Below, piece by piece: positions 13,672 through 20,139 of a stretch of 20,139 nt of DNA (position 1 is its first letter; each line of letters begins with the position of its first letter). The notes below the pieces were generated by a model. The model had not been told where the DNA came from. It searched no databases and was given only the letters and a program-made list of their open reading frames with translations. The stretch covers positions 415 to 20,553 of the forward strand of contig DCGR01000090.1 in NCBI GenBank assembly GCA_002315285.1, written 5' to 3'. Made by a program: the position numbers and the translations under genes. The DNA comes from Bacteroides sp. UBA1773 (GTDB taxonomy: Bacteria; Bacteroidota; Bacteroidia; Bacteroidales; Bacteroidaceae).

Positions 13672-15522
13672 ATGAACCGATTGCTTGAACTCTCATCGCT
13701 ACTACAGCAGGAATACGAATACGAGAAAGAACAATTCCGGCTCCAGACCGAGACCTTCGGCATCGGTCGCAAGGTAAGGAATGGGCTGTGCTGGTTTCCC
13801 GTCAGCTTAGGGCGAAGCTACTACAACGCGCTCAACCAGTACGTGGTGGAACTTTCGCGACCGGCAGACAGCGAGGAAGAGCATCAGTTTGAGTACGGAC
13901 GCACCGTCAGCTTCTTCTCGGTCGATTTCGCCGGCAACATCCACGCCTTCCCCTTCATAGCCACCGTAAGTTTCGTCGATGGCTGCCGCATGGTGGTGTC
14001 GCTGCCCGGCATAGGCAACCTGACCGACCTGCAGAACGCCTCGGAGCTGGGTGTGCAACTCTACTTCGACGAGACCTCCTACCGACTCATGTTCGAAGCG
14101 CTCACACAAGTCATCCAAGCTCGCGACAACCGCTTGGCAGAGCTGCGCGACATGGTCGCCGGCATCCGCCAGCCCACCACCTTCACATTCGCACCCATGC
14201 GATTCCCATGGCTCAATCCCGCACAAGAGCAAGCTGTCAACAACATCCTCCACGCCAAGGATGTGGCCGTAGTGCATGGTCCTCCCGGAACAGGCAAGAC
14301 AACCACCCTCGTCGAAGCCATTTTCGAGACTCTCCACCGCGAAAGCCAGGTACTCGTTTGCGCACAAAGCAACATGGCTGTCGATTGGATATCCGAGAAA
14401 CTCACCGACCGGGGCATCTCCGTGCTACGCATCGGCAACCCCACCCGAGTGAACGACAAGATGCTGGCATCGACCTTCGAACAGCGTTTCGAGTCCCACC
14501 CCGACTATCCACAGCTCTGGAGCATCCGGAAAGCTATCCGCGAACTCTACGACAACAAGCGACATCATTCCGACAACCTGCACCAGAAAATATCCTCACT
14601 GCGCGACCGCGCCACGGCTCTCGAGCTCACCATCACCGAATCGCTTTTTGCCGAGTCACGTGTGGTTGCCTCCACCCTGGCAGGCAGCGCCAACCGCGTG
14701 CTCATGGGACGCTATTTCGACACCCTCTTCATTGACGAGGCAGCACAAGCACTCGAACCCGCCTGCTGGATAGCCATCCGAAAGGCCCGCCGCGTGGTGA
14801 TCGCTGGCGACCACTGCCAGCTACCCCCCACCATCAAGTGCCTCCAGGCCCAACGCCAAGGACTCGACAAGACACTCATGCAGCGCATTGTGGAAACGCA
14901 ACCTGCCACCGTGACCCTACTCGACCTACAGTACCGCATGAACGAGGAAATCATGCAGTTCACCTCCGACTGGTTCTACCACTCCTGCCTCAAGGCCGCC
15001 CCCGAGGTGCGCTACCGCAGCATACTCGATTTCGACACTCCCATGGAATGGATCGACACCACTGAAGTGGAAGGCAAGGAAGAGATACAGGGCGAAAGCC
15101 GCGTCAACACAGCCGAAGCCACCCTCTGCATTGAGCAGCTGAAGCACTACATCGAACGCATCGGCAAGACACGCCTGCTCAGCGAGCGGATCGACTTCGG
15201 CATCATCAGCCCCTACAAGGCACAGGTCTATCTGCTCCGGCGGCTCATTGCCCGCGATGCATTCTTCCGCCCCTACCGCCAATTCCTCACGGTCAACACC
15301 GTCGATAGCTTCCAAGGACAGGAACGAGATGTCATCGTGATCAGCCTCGTACGCTCCAACGACAACGGACAAATCGGATTCCTCTCCGACCTGCGGCGCA
15401 TGAACGTGGCCATTACCCGTGCCCGCATGAAGGTGATGATTCTTGGCCATGCCGACACCCTCACACGACACAAGTTCTATCACAAGCTCTACAATTACAT
15501 CCAAAACCTTTATACCATTTAA
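13672..15522 (+). CDS. SF1B DNA/RNA helicase, UPF1/IGHMBP2-like
   Basis: The 616-residue protein starts at ATG 13672. Residues about 1-170 form an N-terminal beta-rich region preceding the motor, as in UPF1-like enzymes. The SF1 motifs follow in order: Q-like LNPAQEQAV (181-189), Walker A GPPGTGKTT (203-211), Ia AQSNMAVD, Walker B IDEAAQ (354-359), III GDHCQLPPT (379-387), IV LQYRMN (419-424), V TVDSFQGQERD (543-553) and VI RRMNVAITRAR (575-585). Such enzymes use ATP to translocate 5' to 3' on single strands; the substrate in bacteria is unclear. The compact length and intact motifs suggest an active enzyme. The start is 19 nt after a terminator, so expression may rely on read-through or on a promoter inside the terminator region. 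The next gene follows by 13 nt. Confidence 0.9.
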   Translation: MNRLLELSSLLQQEYEYEKEQFRLQTETFGIGRKVRNGLCWFPVSLGRSYYNALNQYVVELSRPADSEEEHQFEYGRTVSFFSVDFAGNIHAFPFIATVSFVDGCRMVVSLPGIGNLTDLQNASELGVQLYFDETSYRLMFEALTQVIQARDNRLAELRDMVAGIRQPTTFTFAPMRFPWLNPAQEQAVNNILHAKDVAVVHGPPGTGKTTTLVEAIFETLHRESQVLVCAQSNMAVDWISEKLTDRGISVLRIGNPTRVNDKMLASTFEQRFESHPDYPQLWSIRKAIRELYDNKRHHSDNLHQKISSLRDRATALELTITESLFAESRVVASTLAGSANRVLMGRYFDTLFIDEAAQALEPACWIAIRKARRVVIAGDHCQLPPTIKCLQAQRQGLDKTLMQRIVETQPATVTLLDLQYRMNEEIMQFTSDWFYHSCLKAAPEVRYRSILDFDTPMEWIDTTEVEGKEEIQGESRVNTAEATLCIEQLKHYIERIGKTRLLSERIDFGIISPYKAQVYLLRRLIARDAFFRPYRQFLTVNTVDSFQGQERDVIVISLVRSNDNGQIGFLSDLRRMNVAITRARMKVMILGHADTLTRHKFYHKLYNYIQNLYTI

Positions 15523-15535
15523 TTTCTTTACATCT

Positions 15536-16822
15536 ATGAACCGACGAAACTTCATGAAATCGACAATTGCCGCAGCCGGAATGGCTTGGCTTGGCAACAC
15601 CCAACACGCTTTTGCCCTGGGCACCCAAAGCCCACTGACAGGCAAGACCTGGCAAGGGTGGAATCCCGGCGAACTGCAAGTACACTTCATCTACACCGGA
15701 GTAGGCGAATCCATGTTCTACATCTTCCCCGATGGCACCACCCTATTGCTCGACTGTGGCGACCACACCGCCATCAACCGTGGCAAACTGGCCGTCCACG
15801 TGCTGCCCAACGGCAACCGACATGCCGGCGAATGGATTGCACGCTACGTGGAGCGCGTAAACCCACACACCACACAGGTCGATTACATGATGCTCTCCCA
15901 CTACCATAACGACCACGGAGGATGCAAGAAATTCCATGCCGGCACCGTGGAGCACAATGGCAAGCAATACTACCTCAGCGGATTCATGCAAGCTGCCGAG
16001 ACACTGTCGTTCGGCAAAGCCATCGACCGTGGATGGCCCGACTACACCGACCCCATCCCATTGGTCATCAACGATGGCGGCGTGCTCGAACAGATGAAAG
16101 ACTTCTATGCCTACATGACCAACGAACGCGGACTACAAGTAGAACGCTTCAACGTGGGCGCAACCAACCAGATAAAGCAGCTCCACGACCCCGCGAAATA
16201 TGCCAACTTCTCCATCTTCAACCTTTGCGGCAACGGACGCATCGCCTCACGCGATGGCAAGGTCACCGACCTCTATGCCGAACGGAAAAAGAATCCACCC
16301 ACCAGCTTCAACGAAAACGGAATGAGCATGGGCATGGTCATGTCGTATGGCGACTTCCGGTTCTTCACCGCAGGCGACTTTTCCGACAAGTGGAAACTCG
16401 CTGATGGCACCGTGTTCGAAATCGAGGACGCACTGGCCGACGTATGTGGAAAGGCTCACGTGGCCAAAATCAATCACCATGGCCATTACTCCATGCCCGA
16501 GAAACTGGTCAAGGCCCTGCAGTCGCGCGTGTATGTCAGCTGTGTGTGGGACCAGCTCCACAACGTGGCTCCCGTCATGGAACGTCTGGCAAGCCGCAAA
16601 CTCTATCCCGGCGACCGCCTCATCTGTCCGGGCATCATGCCATCCGAACGGCGCATCGAGGATGCAGGCAAGCCATGGACAAGCTCCATCGCCACCGAAT
16701 CGTACGAAGGGAGCCACATCGTGCTCACCGTGCAACCCAACTGCACCGACTACTCCATCACCTTCATCTCGGCCGAGGATGAAGACATGCGCATCAAGAG
16801 CGTCATTCCGTTCACCATATAA
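15536..16822 (+). CDS. Tat-exported metallo-beta-lactamase-fold hydrolase (ComEC-like MBL domain)
   Basis: The start is placed at ATG 15536 (428 residues), although the frame is open from 15443, because it begins with a twin-arginine signal: MNRRNFMKSTIAAAGMAWLG. The mature part opens with LQVHFIYTGVGESMFYIFPDGTTLLLDCG, the strand pair typical of the ComEC/Rec2-type MBL domain. It has the zinc motif SHYHNDHGG (H122, H124, D126, H127), a later acid in FFTAGDFS (D281), and INHHGHYSMPE (H314-H317), all matching MBL metal sites. Unlike ComEC there are no membrane helices, so this is a soluble, probably periplasmic phosphoesterase or nuclease with a long insert (about 135-260). It lies 13 nt behind the helicase gene and is likely co-transcribed. 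The substrate is unknown. Confidence 0.85.
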   Translation: MNRRNFMKSTIAAAGMAWLGNTQHAFALGTQSPLTGKTWQGWNPGELQVHFIYTGVGESMFYIFPDGTTLLLDCGDHTAINRGKLAVHVLPNGNRHAGEWIARYVERVNPHTTQVDYMMLSHYHNDHGGCKKFHAGTVEHNGKQYYLSGFMQAAETLSFGKAIDRGWPDYTDPIPLVINDGGVLEQMKDFYAYMTNERGLQVERFNVGATNQIKQLHDPAKYANFSIFNLCGNGRIASRDGKVTDLYAERKKNPPTSFNENGMSMGMVMSYGDFRFFTAGDFSDKWKLADGTVFEIEDALADVCGKAHVAKINHHGHYSMPEKLVKALQSRVYVSCVWDQLHNVAPVMERLASRKLYPGDRLICPGIMPSERRIEDAGKPWTSSIATESYEGSHIVLTVQPNCTDYSITFISAEDEDMRIKSVIPFTI

Positions 16823-16838
16823 AGAATAGTCAGTTCTC

Positions 16839-16863
16839 AGTTCATAGCTCATAGCTATGAACT
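16839..16863 (+). terminator. Hairpin after the MBL gene, possible terminator
   Basis: A perfect 10-bp inverted repeat (AGTTCATAGC / GCTATGAACT) with a 5-nt loop lies 16 nt after the stop codon. The following bases (GTTGTTATGG) are only moderately T-rich, so termination is plausible but not certain. Confidence 0.45.
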
Positions 16864-16885
16864 GTTGTTATGGTTATAGTTATAG

Positions 16886-16994
16886 CTAGTGGTCTGTAAA
16901 ACCTAAAAGCAGTTTGTTGAAACCTCTTAATCTGCTATATGCAACATTGTTACAAGATCGCTATTGTCAACTTTTAGACTTTACAGACTACTAG
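16886..16994. mobile_element. MITE-like element: 24-bp imperfect terminal inverted repeats with CTAG ends
   Basis: The segment 16886-16909 (CTAG, T/GGTCTGTAAA..CTAAAAG) and the inverse of 16971-16994 match at 21 of 24 positions. They enclose about 61 bp with no coding capacity. CTAG at each outer edge could be a 4-bp target duplication, as made by IS5-family transposases. The total of about 109 bp suits a miniature non-autonomous element or a solo-deleted insertion sequence. No transposase is in the window. A simple hairpin of other origin is the alternative. Confidence 0.45.
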
Positions 16995-17225
16995 GTTGTT
17001 CAATTTGACGTTTTTTTTGATGTCATCCATGCTTTCGCTCGTAACCTCTTCAGTGCGCCGGCTCCGTTCTGCCTGTGCTTTGAGCTTTTCGGCCCTGTCG
17101 GTCGCTTTCCGTCCCTCCATTCTCTTAACCTTGCGTTTGAGGTTGTGGATTTTGTTACGCAACTTCTCAATCTCTTTCTGTGCGGCAGCAAGCCTTGTCT
17201 CTGTCTTTTGTTCTTTCATTGCCAT
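16974..17225 (-). CDS. Small basic coiled-coil protein, possibly truncated
   Basis: This is an 83-codon ORF (ATG 17225, TAA 16976-16974). Residues about 8-60 are Lys/Glu/Arg/Ala-rich with heptad spacing (RLAAAQKEIEKLRNKIHNLK...), predicting a long coiled coil. The last six residues (LVVCKV) are encoded by the right inverted repeat of the adjacent MITE-like element, so the original C-terminus may have been cut off by insertion after NN. I do not recognise the family; small coiled coils of this type occur in mobilisation and conjugation accessory proteins. There is no promoter box in view upstream. It may be a real gene, a fragment, or a low-complexity chance ORF. Confidence 0.4.
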   Translation of the reverse strand: MAMKEQKTETRLAAAQKEIEKLRNKIHNLKRKVKRMEGRKATDRAEKLKAQAERSRRTEEVTSESMDDIKKNVKLNNLVVCKV

Positions 17226-17888
17226 ATGGAGGTTATCAATACGGCTGTAAATTCACAAAAACGAATGACTTATTCAATATATTATATGCTAATATTCAAT
17301 AAATTATAAAATTATTTCGACCGTATTTCAGGAATGATGTAAAGTCATTCCAACTGGTCAGATACGGTTCTTTTCTATCCCTTTTTCTGACCATTTTGCG
17401 AAACCACTATCTTAACACCCTACTTACAAACCAAGCTTTAGCCGTCAGACATATAGAAATTCGGCTTCTTGCGGATAATCATTATTCCCAATGTGGCCAT
17501 ACATACAGTCAAAGTGTTGGAAGAATGAGAATTAGAGGAAAAGCCAGTCATTAAGGATTACTTAACAAATGCTACGGATGGCAAACAATATGAGGTTGCG
17601 TCCCACTCTTTGGAGATGATTCTGCCATAGGATACTGAGTGCGTGGCGTGCGTGGTACCAAACTCAGCATCCCCAATGATTGTACATTGAACACGGTTCA
17701 GGGACTGCTCAGAATCACTTCAAGCACATTCTTCTTCGAATTCATAATTCTATTTATTCGTATTATTGGTTTGCAAAAGTAATTCCATGATAAGGTGCAT
17801 ACTGCCATCGAAAACCCGGATGGACAGCACACACACGTCGTTCGTTCCAATCGGCTTCTTCCTGTCAGGGGGAAGGAAGAATAGTCCA
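17226..17888. other. Mostly non-coding stretch with hairpins and short ORFs
   Basis: No intact gene of normal size is visible. The left third is AT-rich. A nested inverted repeat (ACCGTAT 17320-17326 with ATACGGT 17362-17368, enclosing GGAATGA/TCATTCC 17331-17351) lies within a 32-residue minus-strand ORF (17296-17394). A second minus-strand ORF (17438-17551, 37 residues) ends in RKKPNFYMSDG. A hairpin (TTCTTCCT/AGGAAGAA, 17856-17881) next to the helicase stop may end that transcript. The stretch looks like degraded DNA left by gene loss or insertion. Confidence 0.4.
17572..17745 (-). pseudogene. Possible decayed small gene interrupted by an in-frame stop
   Basis: From ATG 17745 the frame reads MNSKKNVLEVILSSP, a TGA stop (17700-17698), then continues in the same frame as TVFNVQSLGMLSL.. 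to a TAG at 17574-17572. The joined sequence around the stop (helix, SSP-x-TVFNVQSL) vaguely resembles the N-terminal winged-helix start of antitoxin-like proteins, but this is weak. A TACTTTTG promoter-like box (17781-17774) precedes it. A 37-residue ORF in another frame follows downstream. It could equally be chance. Confidence 0.22.
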
Positions 17889-19982
17889 TCAGCGCCTCTT
17901 CTTTGAGCGTTTTGCCCAGCCTTCTTCCGAAAAGTCGGGTACCTCGCCTTTCAGTTCATTGTCGGGCTGGAAGAACTGTCGCCAATCGTCTTTTTTTGCT
18001 TTCGACATGCGCTTTTCCCATTTTGCGTCGTTGTCGTGTCTGGAGGCCTTCCGCTTTTCGCCACGGTCGGCATGTCCACGGCGCTCGTTGTCCCGACCTG
18101 CAACACGTTCACGCTGCTTGCGATGTCCGCCTTCGGCCGACGGCTGATATGCACCGCCGCTCTCATGCCGCCTAGCTCCGCTCTTCTTGCGACTTGGGGC
18201 AACGTTAGTCTCCTTGCCATCGTTGTCGCCGGCTATCTCCACAACCACATCACGACCGTTGATGTTCAGTCCACGCATTTTCTCCACCACAAAGTCGGCA
18301 TCGGCTTGGCGAACCTCGAAGAACGAGAATTTCTGCATCAGGTCGATACGGCCCACCTCAATGCGCGAGTGCGTCTTGCGGTTCAGCATGTCGATGATCT
18401 TGGCAGGCACAATGCCATCCATCCTACCGGCATTGACAAAAAGGCGGGTAAATCCAGACTCAGCCTTCCGGCTACCCTTTTCCTTCCGATCCTTCTTGCG
18501 GTCGCCCTTCTCGCGGGGTTCCTCCGTTACCTCCTCGATTTCTTCGGCATTGGCATAGTATTTCACGAAGCGGTTTATCTCCAGGCTGAGCATACGTTTG
18601 ATCAGGTCATCCTTGCTGAGCCACTCCAGCTTGCGCGACACGACTGGCAGGAAGCGGTCGATTTCGTCATCGTTGACCTCTACACGCTCCACATCGTCGA
18701 TCATCTTGTAGAGTTGCTTCTCACAAATCTGCTCGCCCGTAGGCAACTTGCCCATCTCGAACTGCTTCTTTATCTCCTTCTCGATGGCACGCAACTTGCC
18801 TTTCTCGCGCAGGTGGATGATGGCTATGCTGATGCCTTTCTTGTCGGCACGCCCGGTTCGACCGCTGCGGTGGGTATATACTTCAATGTCGTCGGGGAAA
18901 CCATAATTGATGACATGGGTCAGGTCATCGACATCGATGCCGCGTGCAGCAACATCGGTGGCCACGAGCAACTGGATGCGATGCTGACGGAACTTCTGCA
19001 TGGTGAGGTCGCGTTGCTGCTGCGACAGTTCGCCGTGCAGGGCATCGGCGTTATAGCCATCCTGGATGAGCTTGTCGGCTATTTCCTGGGTCTCGAGGCG
19101 GGTACGGCAGAACACGATGCCATAGATTTTCGGATAGTAATCGACCACTCGCTTCAGTGCCAGGTACTTGTCCTTGGCATGAACTACGTAGGCAATGTGC
19201 GACACGTTTTTTGCGCCCTCGTTTTTCGTACCAATAACGATTTCGCGGGCATTGTGCAGGTAGTTTTTCGATATCTTTGAGATCTCCGCACTCATGGTGG
19301 CCGAGAAGAGCAACGTATTCCGATTGGCAGGCACTTCGGAAAGGATGGTGGTCAGATCCTCGGAAAAGCCCATCGAGAGCATCTCGTCGGCCTCGTCCAT
19401 CACCAGTGTCTTGACCTCATTGAGGCGAACAGCGCCGCGCTCTACGAGGTCTATCAGACGGCCTGGAGTAGCCACGACGACATGTACGCCACGCTTCAGA
19501 GCGCCAATCTGGCTACCGATAGACGAACCGCCATAGACAGGCAGAATGGCAATGCCACGCAGGTACTTGCTGTAGTCCTGCAGGTCGGCAGCAATCTGCA
19601 GACAGAGCTCGCGAGTAGGAGCCAGCACCAAGGCCTGAGGTTGTGGAGCATCGACAGGATCGAGCCACTTGCCAGTCTTGTAATCCTTCTTGATCTGGAA
19701 GTCGCTATAGACTGGGACAATATCGACACCCTGGAGCAAAGGCAGACCAAATGCGGCCGTCTTGCCAGTACCGGTCTGTGCAAGGCCAACGACGTCGCGG
19801 TGCTCCTCGCCGAGGATGACGGGAATGACCTGCTCCTGAATAGGCATCGGATACTCATAGCCGAGCTCCTCGATAGCACGAAGCAGTGGGTACTGGATAC
19901 CGAGCTGCTCGAATGTAACACGATTAGGGGTAGCCTCGACGGTTACCTCTGGATTGTTTTCAATAATAATATCTTGTTCCAT
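17889..19982 (-). CDS. DEAD-box ATP-dependent RNA helicase with DbpA-type RNA-binding domain (DeaD/CsdA-like)
   Basis: The 697-residue protein starts at ATG 19982. All DEAD-box motifs are present: Q motif around 24-50, Walker A AQTGTGKT (68-75), Ia APTREL, Ib TPGR, DEAD (196-199), SAT (227-229), HGELSQQQRD, ARGIDV (346-351) and HRSGRTGR (371-378). Between motif I and Ia there is an insert of about 30 residues (VDIVPVYSDFQIKKDYKTGKW). Residues about 510-585 are a DbpA-type RNA-binding fold (FTRLFVNAGRMDGI...GRDVVVEIA). The remaining tail of about 110 residues is rich in Lys, Arg and Gly and ends in AKRSKKRR, typical of RNA-chaperone tails. Such enzymes unwind RNA during ribosome assembly, cold response and mRNA decay. 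The gene stands alone; the upstream 157 nt show no clear promoter box. Confidence 0.93.
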   Translation of the reverse strand: MEQDIIIENNPEVTVEATPNRVTFEQLGIQYPLLRAIEELGYEYPMPIQEQVIPVILGEEHRDVVGLAQTGTGKTAAFGLPLLQGVDIVPVYSDFQIKKDYKTGKWLDPVDAPQPQALVLAPTRELCLQIAADLQDYSKYLRGIAILPVYGGSSIGSQIGALKRGVHVVVATPGRLIDLVERGAVRLNEVKTLVMDEADEMLSMGFSEDLTTILSEVPANRNTLLFSATMSAEISKISKNYLHNAREIVIGTKNEGAKNVSHIAYVVHAKDKYLALKRVVDYYPKIYGIVFCRTRLETQEIADKLIQDGYNADALHGELSQQQRDLTMQKFRQHRIQLLVATDVAARGIDVDDLTHVINYGFPDDIEVYTHRSGRTGRADKKGISIAIIHLREKGKLRAIEKEIKKQFEMGKLPTGEQICEKQLYKMIDDVERVEVNDDEIDRFLPVVSRKLEWLSKDDLIKRMLSLEINRFVKYYANAEEIEEVTEEPREKGDRKKDRKEKGSRKAESGFTRLFVNAGRMDGIVPAKIIDMLNRKTHSRIEVGRIDLMQKFSFFEVRQADADFVVEKMRGLNINGRDVVVEIAGDNDGKETNVAPSRKKSGARRHESGGAYQPSAEGGHRKQRERVAGRDNERRGHADRGEKRKASRHDNDAKWEKRMSKAKKDDWRQFFQPDNELKGEVPDFSEEGWAKRSKKRR

Positions 19983-20139
19983 TATAAATATTGTGGGAAA
20001 GCCAAAAGGGTTTTACTGGATGGAAATGGAACAGAACCGATTGACATAAACCCTTCGTTCAATACTTTTCCGTTCATTTCGCTTTTCTCGTTCACGTCCT
20101 TTCCCATTCGACGTGACGAACCACAGATAAAAAAAGAGT

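Noticed and set aside
17698..17889. 63-codon minus-strand ORF just after the DEAD-box stop
   Set aside because: Its upstream part crosses the hairpin region and is Cys/Ser-rich without pattern; only its last 15 codons (from ATG 17745) were considered, as part of a possible decayed gene.
18036..19280. 414-codon plus-strand ORF opposite the DEAD-box gene
   Set aside because: The long antisense frame results from codon bias; the opposite strand carries every DEAD-box motif. The leucine-rich product has no recognisable pattern.
20092..20116. 7-bp inverted repeat TCACGTC/GACGTGA at the right edge
   Set aside because: The stem is short, no T-run follows on either strand, and the window ends before any context can be judged.

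Overview
The window looks like chromosome from an anaerobic member of the Bacteroidales, most likely a Prevotella/Segatella-type organism. Several things point there: promoters of the TAnnTTTG type instead of TATAAT, start codons without Shine-Dalgarno sequences, an OmpH/Skp-like lipoprotein, a small FPN-x-HVSGN membrane protein that I recall from Bacteroidetes genomes, and a yeast-like ketol-acid reductoisomerase. The genus is an inference; the phylum is well supported. Most of the window is ordinary housekeeping chromosome.

Layout. (1) 1-2037, plus strand: an AT-rich upstream region, a 60-residue two-helix membrane protein, and a secreted endonuclease/exonuclease/phosphatase (EEP) protein with an extra N-terminal domain. 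(2) 2162-10100, minus strand: a six-gene branched-chain amino acid operon in the order ilvD-ilvB-ilvN-ilvC-(citramalate/isopropylmalate synthase-like)-ilvE. Its genes overlap or lie within about 30 nt of each other, and two junctions are 4-nt ATGA overlaps. (3) 10180-12740, minus strand: pepD followed by a second secreted EEP protein. (4) 12765-16822, plus strand: a small membrane protein and an OmpH/Skp-like lipoprotein closed by a strong terminator, then a UPF1-like SF1 helicase and a Tat-exported metallo-beta-lactamase-fold protein. (5) 16823-17888: a disordered stretch with hairpins, a MITE-like inverted-repeat pair with CTAG ends, a small coiled-coil ORF and what looks like decayed coding sequence. 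(6) 17889-19982, minus strand: a DEAD-box RNA helicase with a DbpA-type RNA-binding domain.

The most notable feature is the leader of the ilv operon (about 9910-10077). A Bacteroidetes-type promoter is followed by an unannotated 17-residue peptide, MISSMINNIILQVLVVR, with nine Ile/Leu/Val residues. A GAGAAGG segment just after its stop codon can pair with the left arm of a strong T-tailed terminator that ends about 15 nt before ilvD. This is the arrangement of a ribosome-stalling transcription attenuator sensing branched-chain aminoacyl-tRNA.

Together the operon covers every common step of valine and isoleucine synthesis. The LeuA/CimA-type enzyme either opens the leucine branch or makes citramalate as a threonine-independent source of 2-ketobutyrate. 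Between pepD and the next operon, two identical TATCTTTG promoter boxes lie in inverted orientation inside a perfect 9-bp palindrome.
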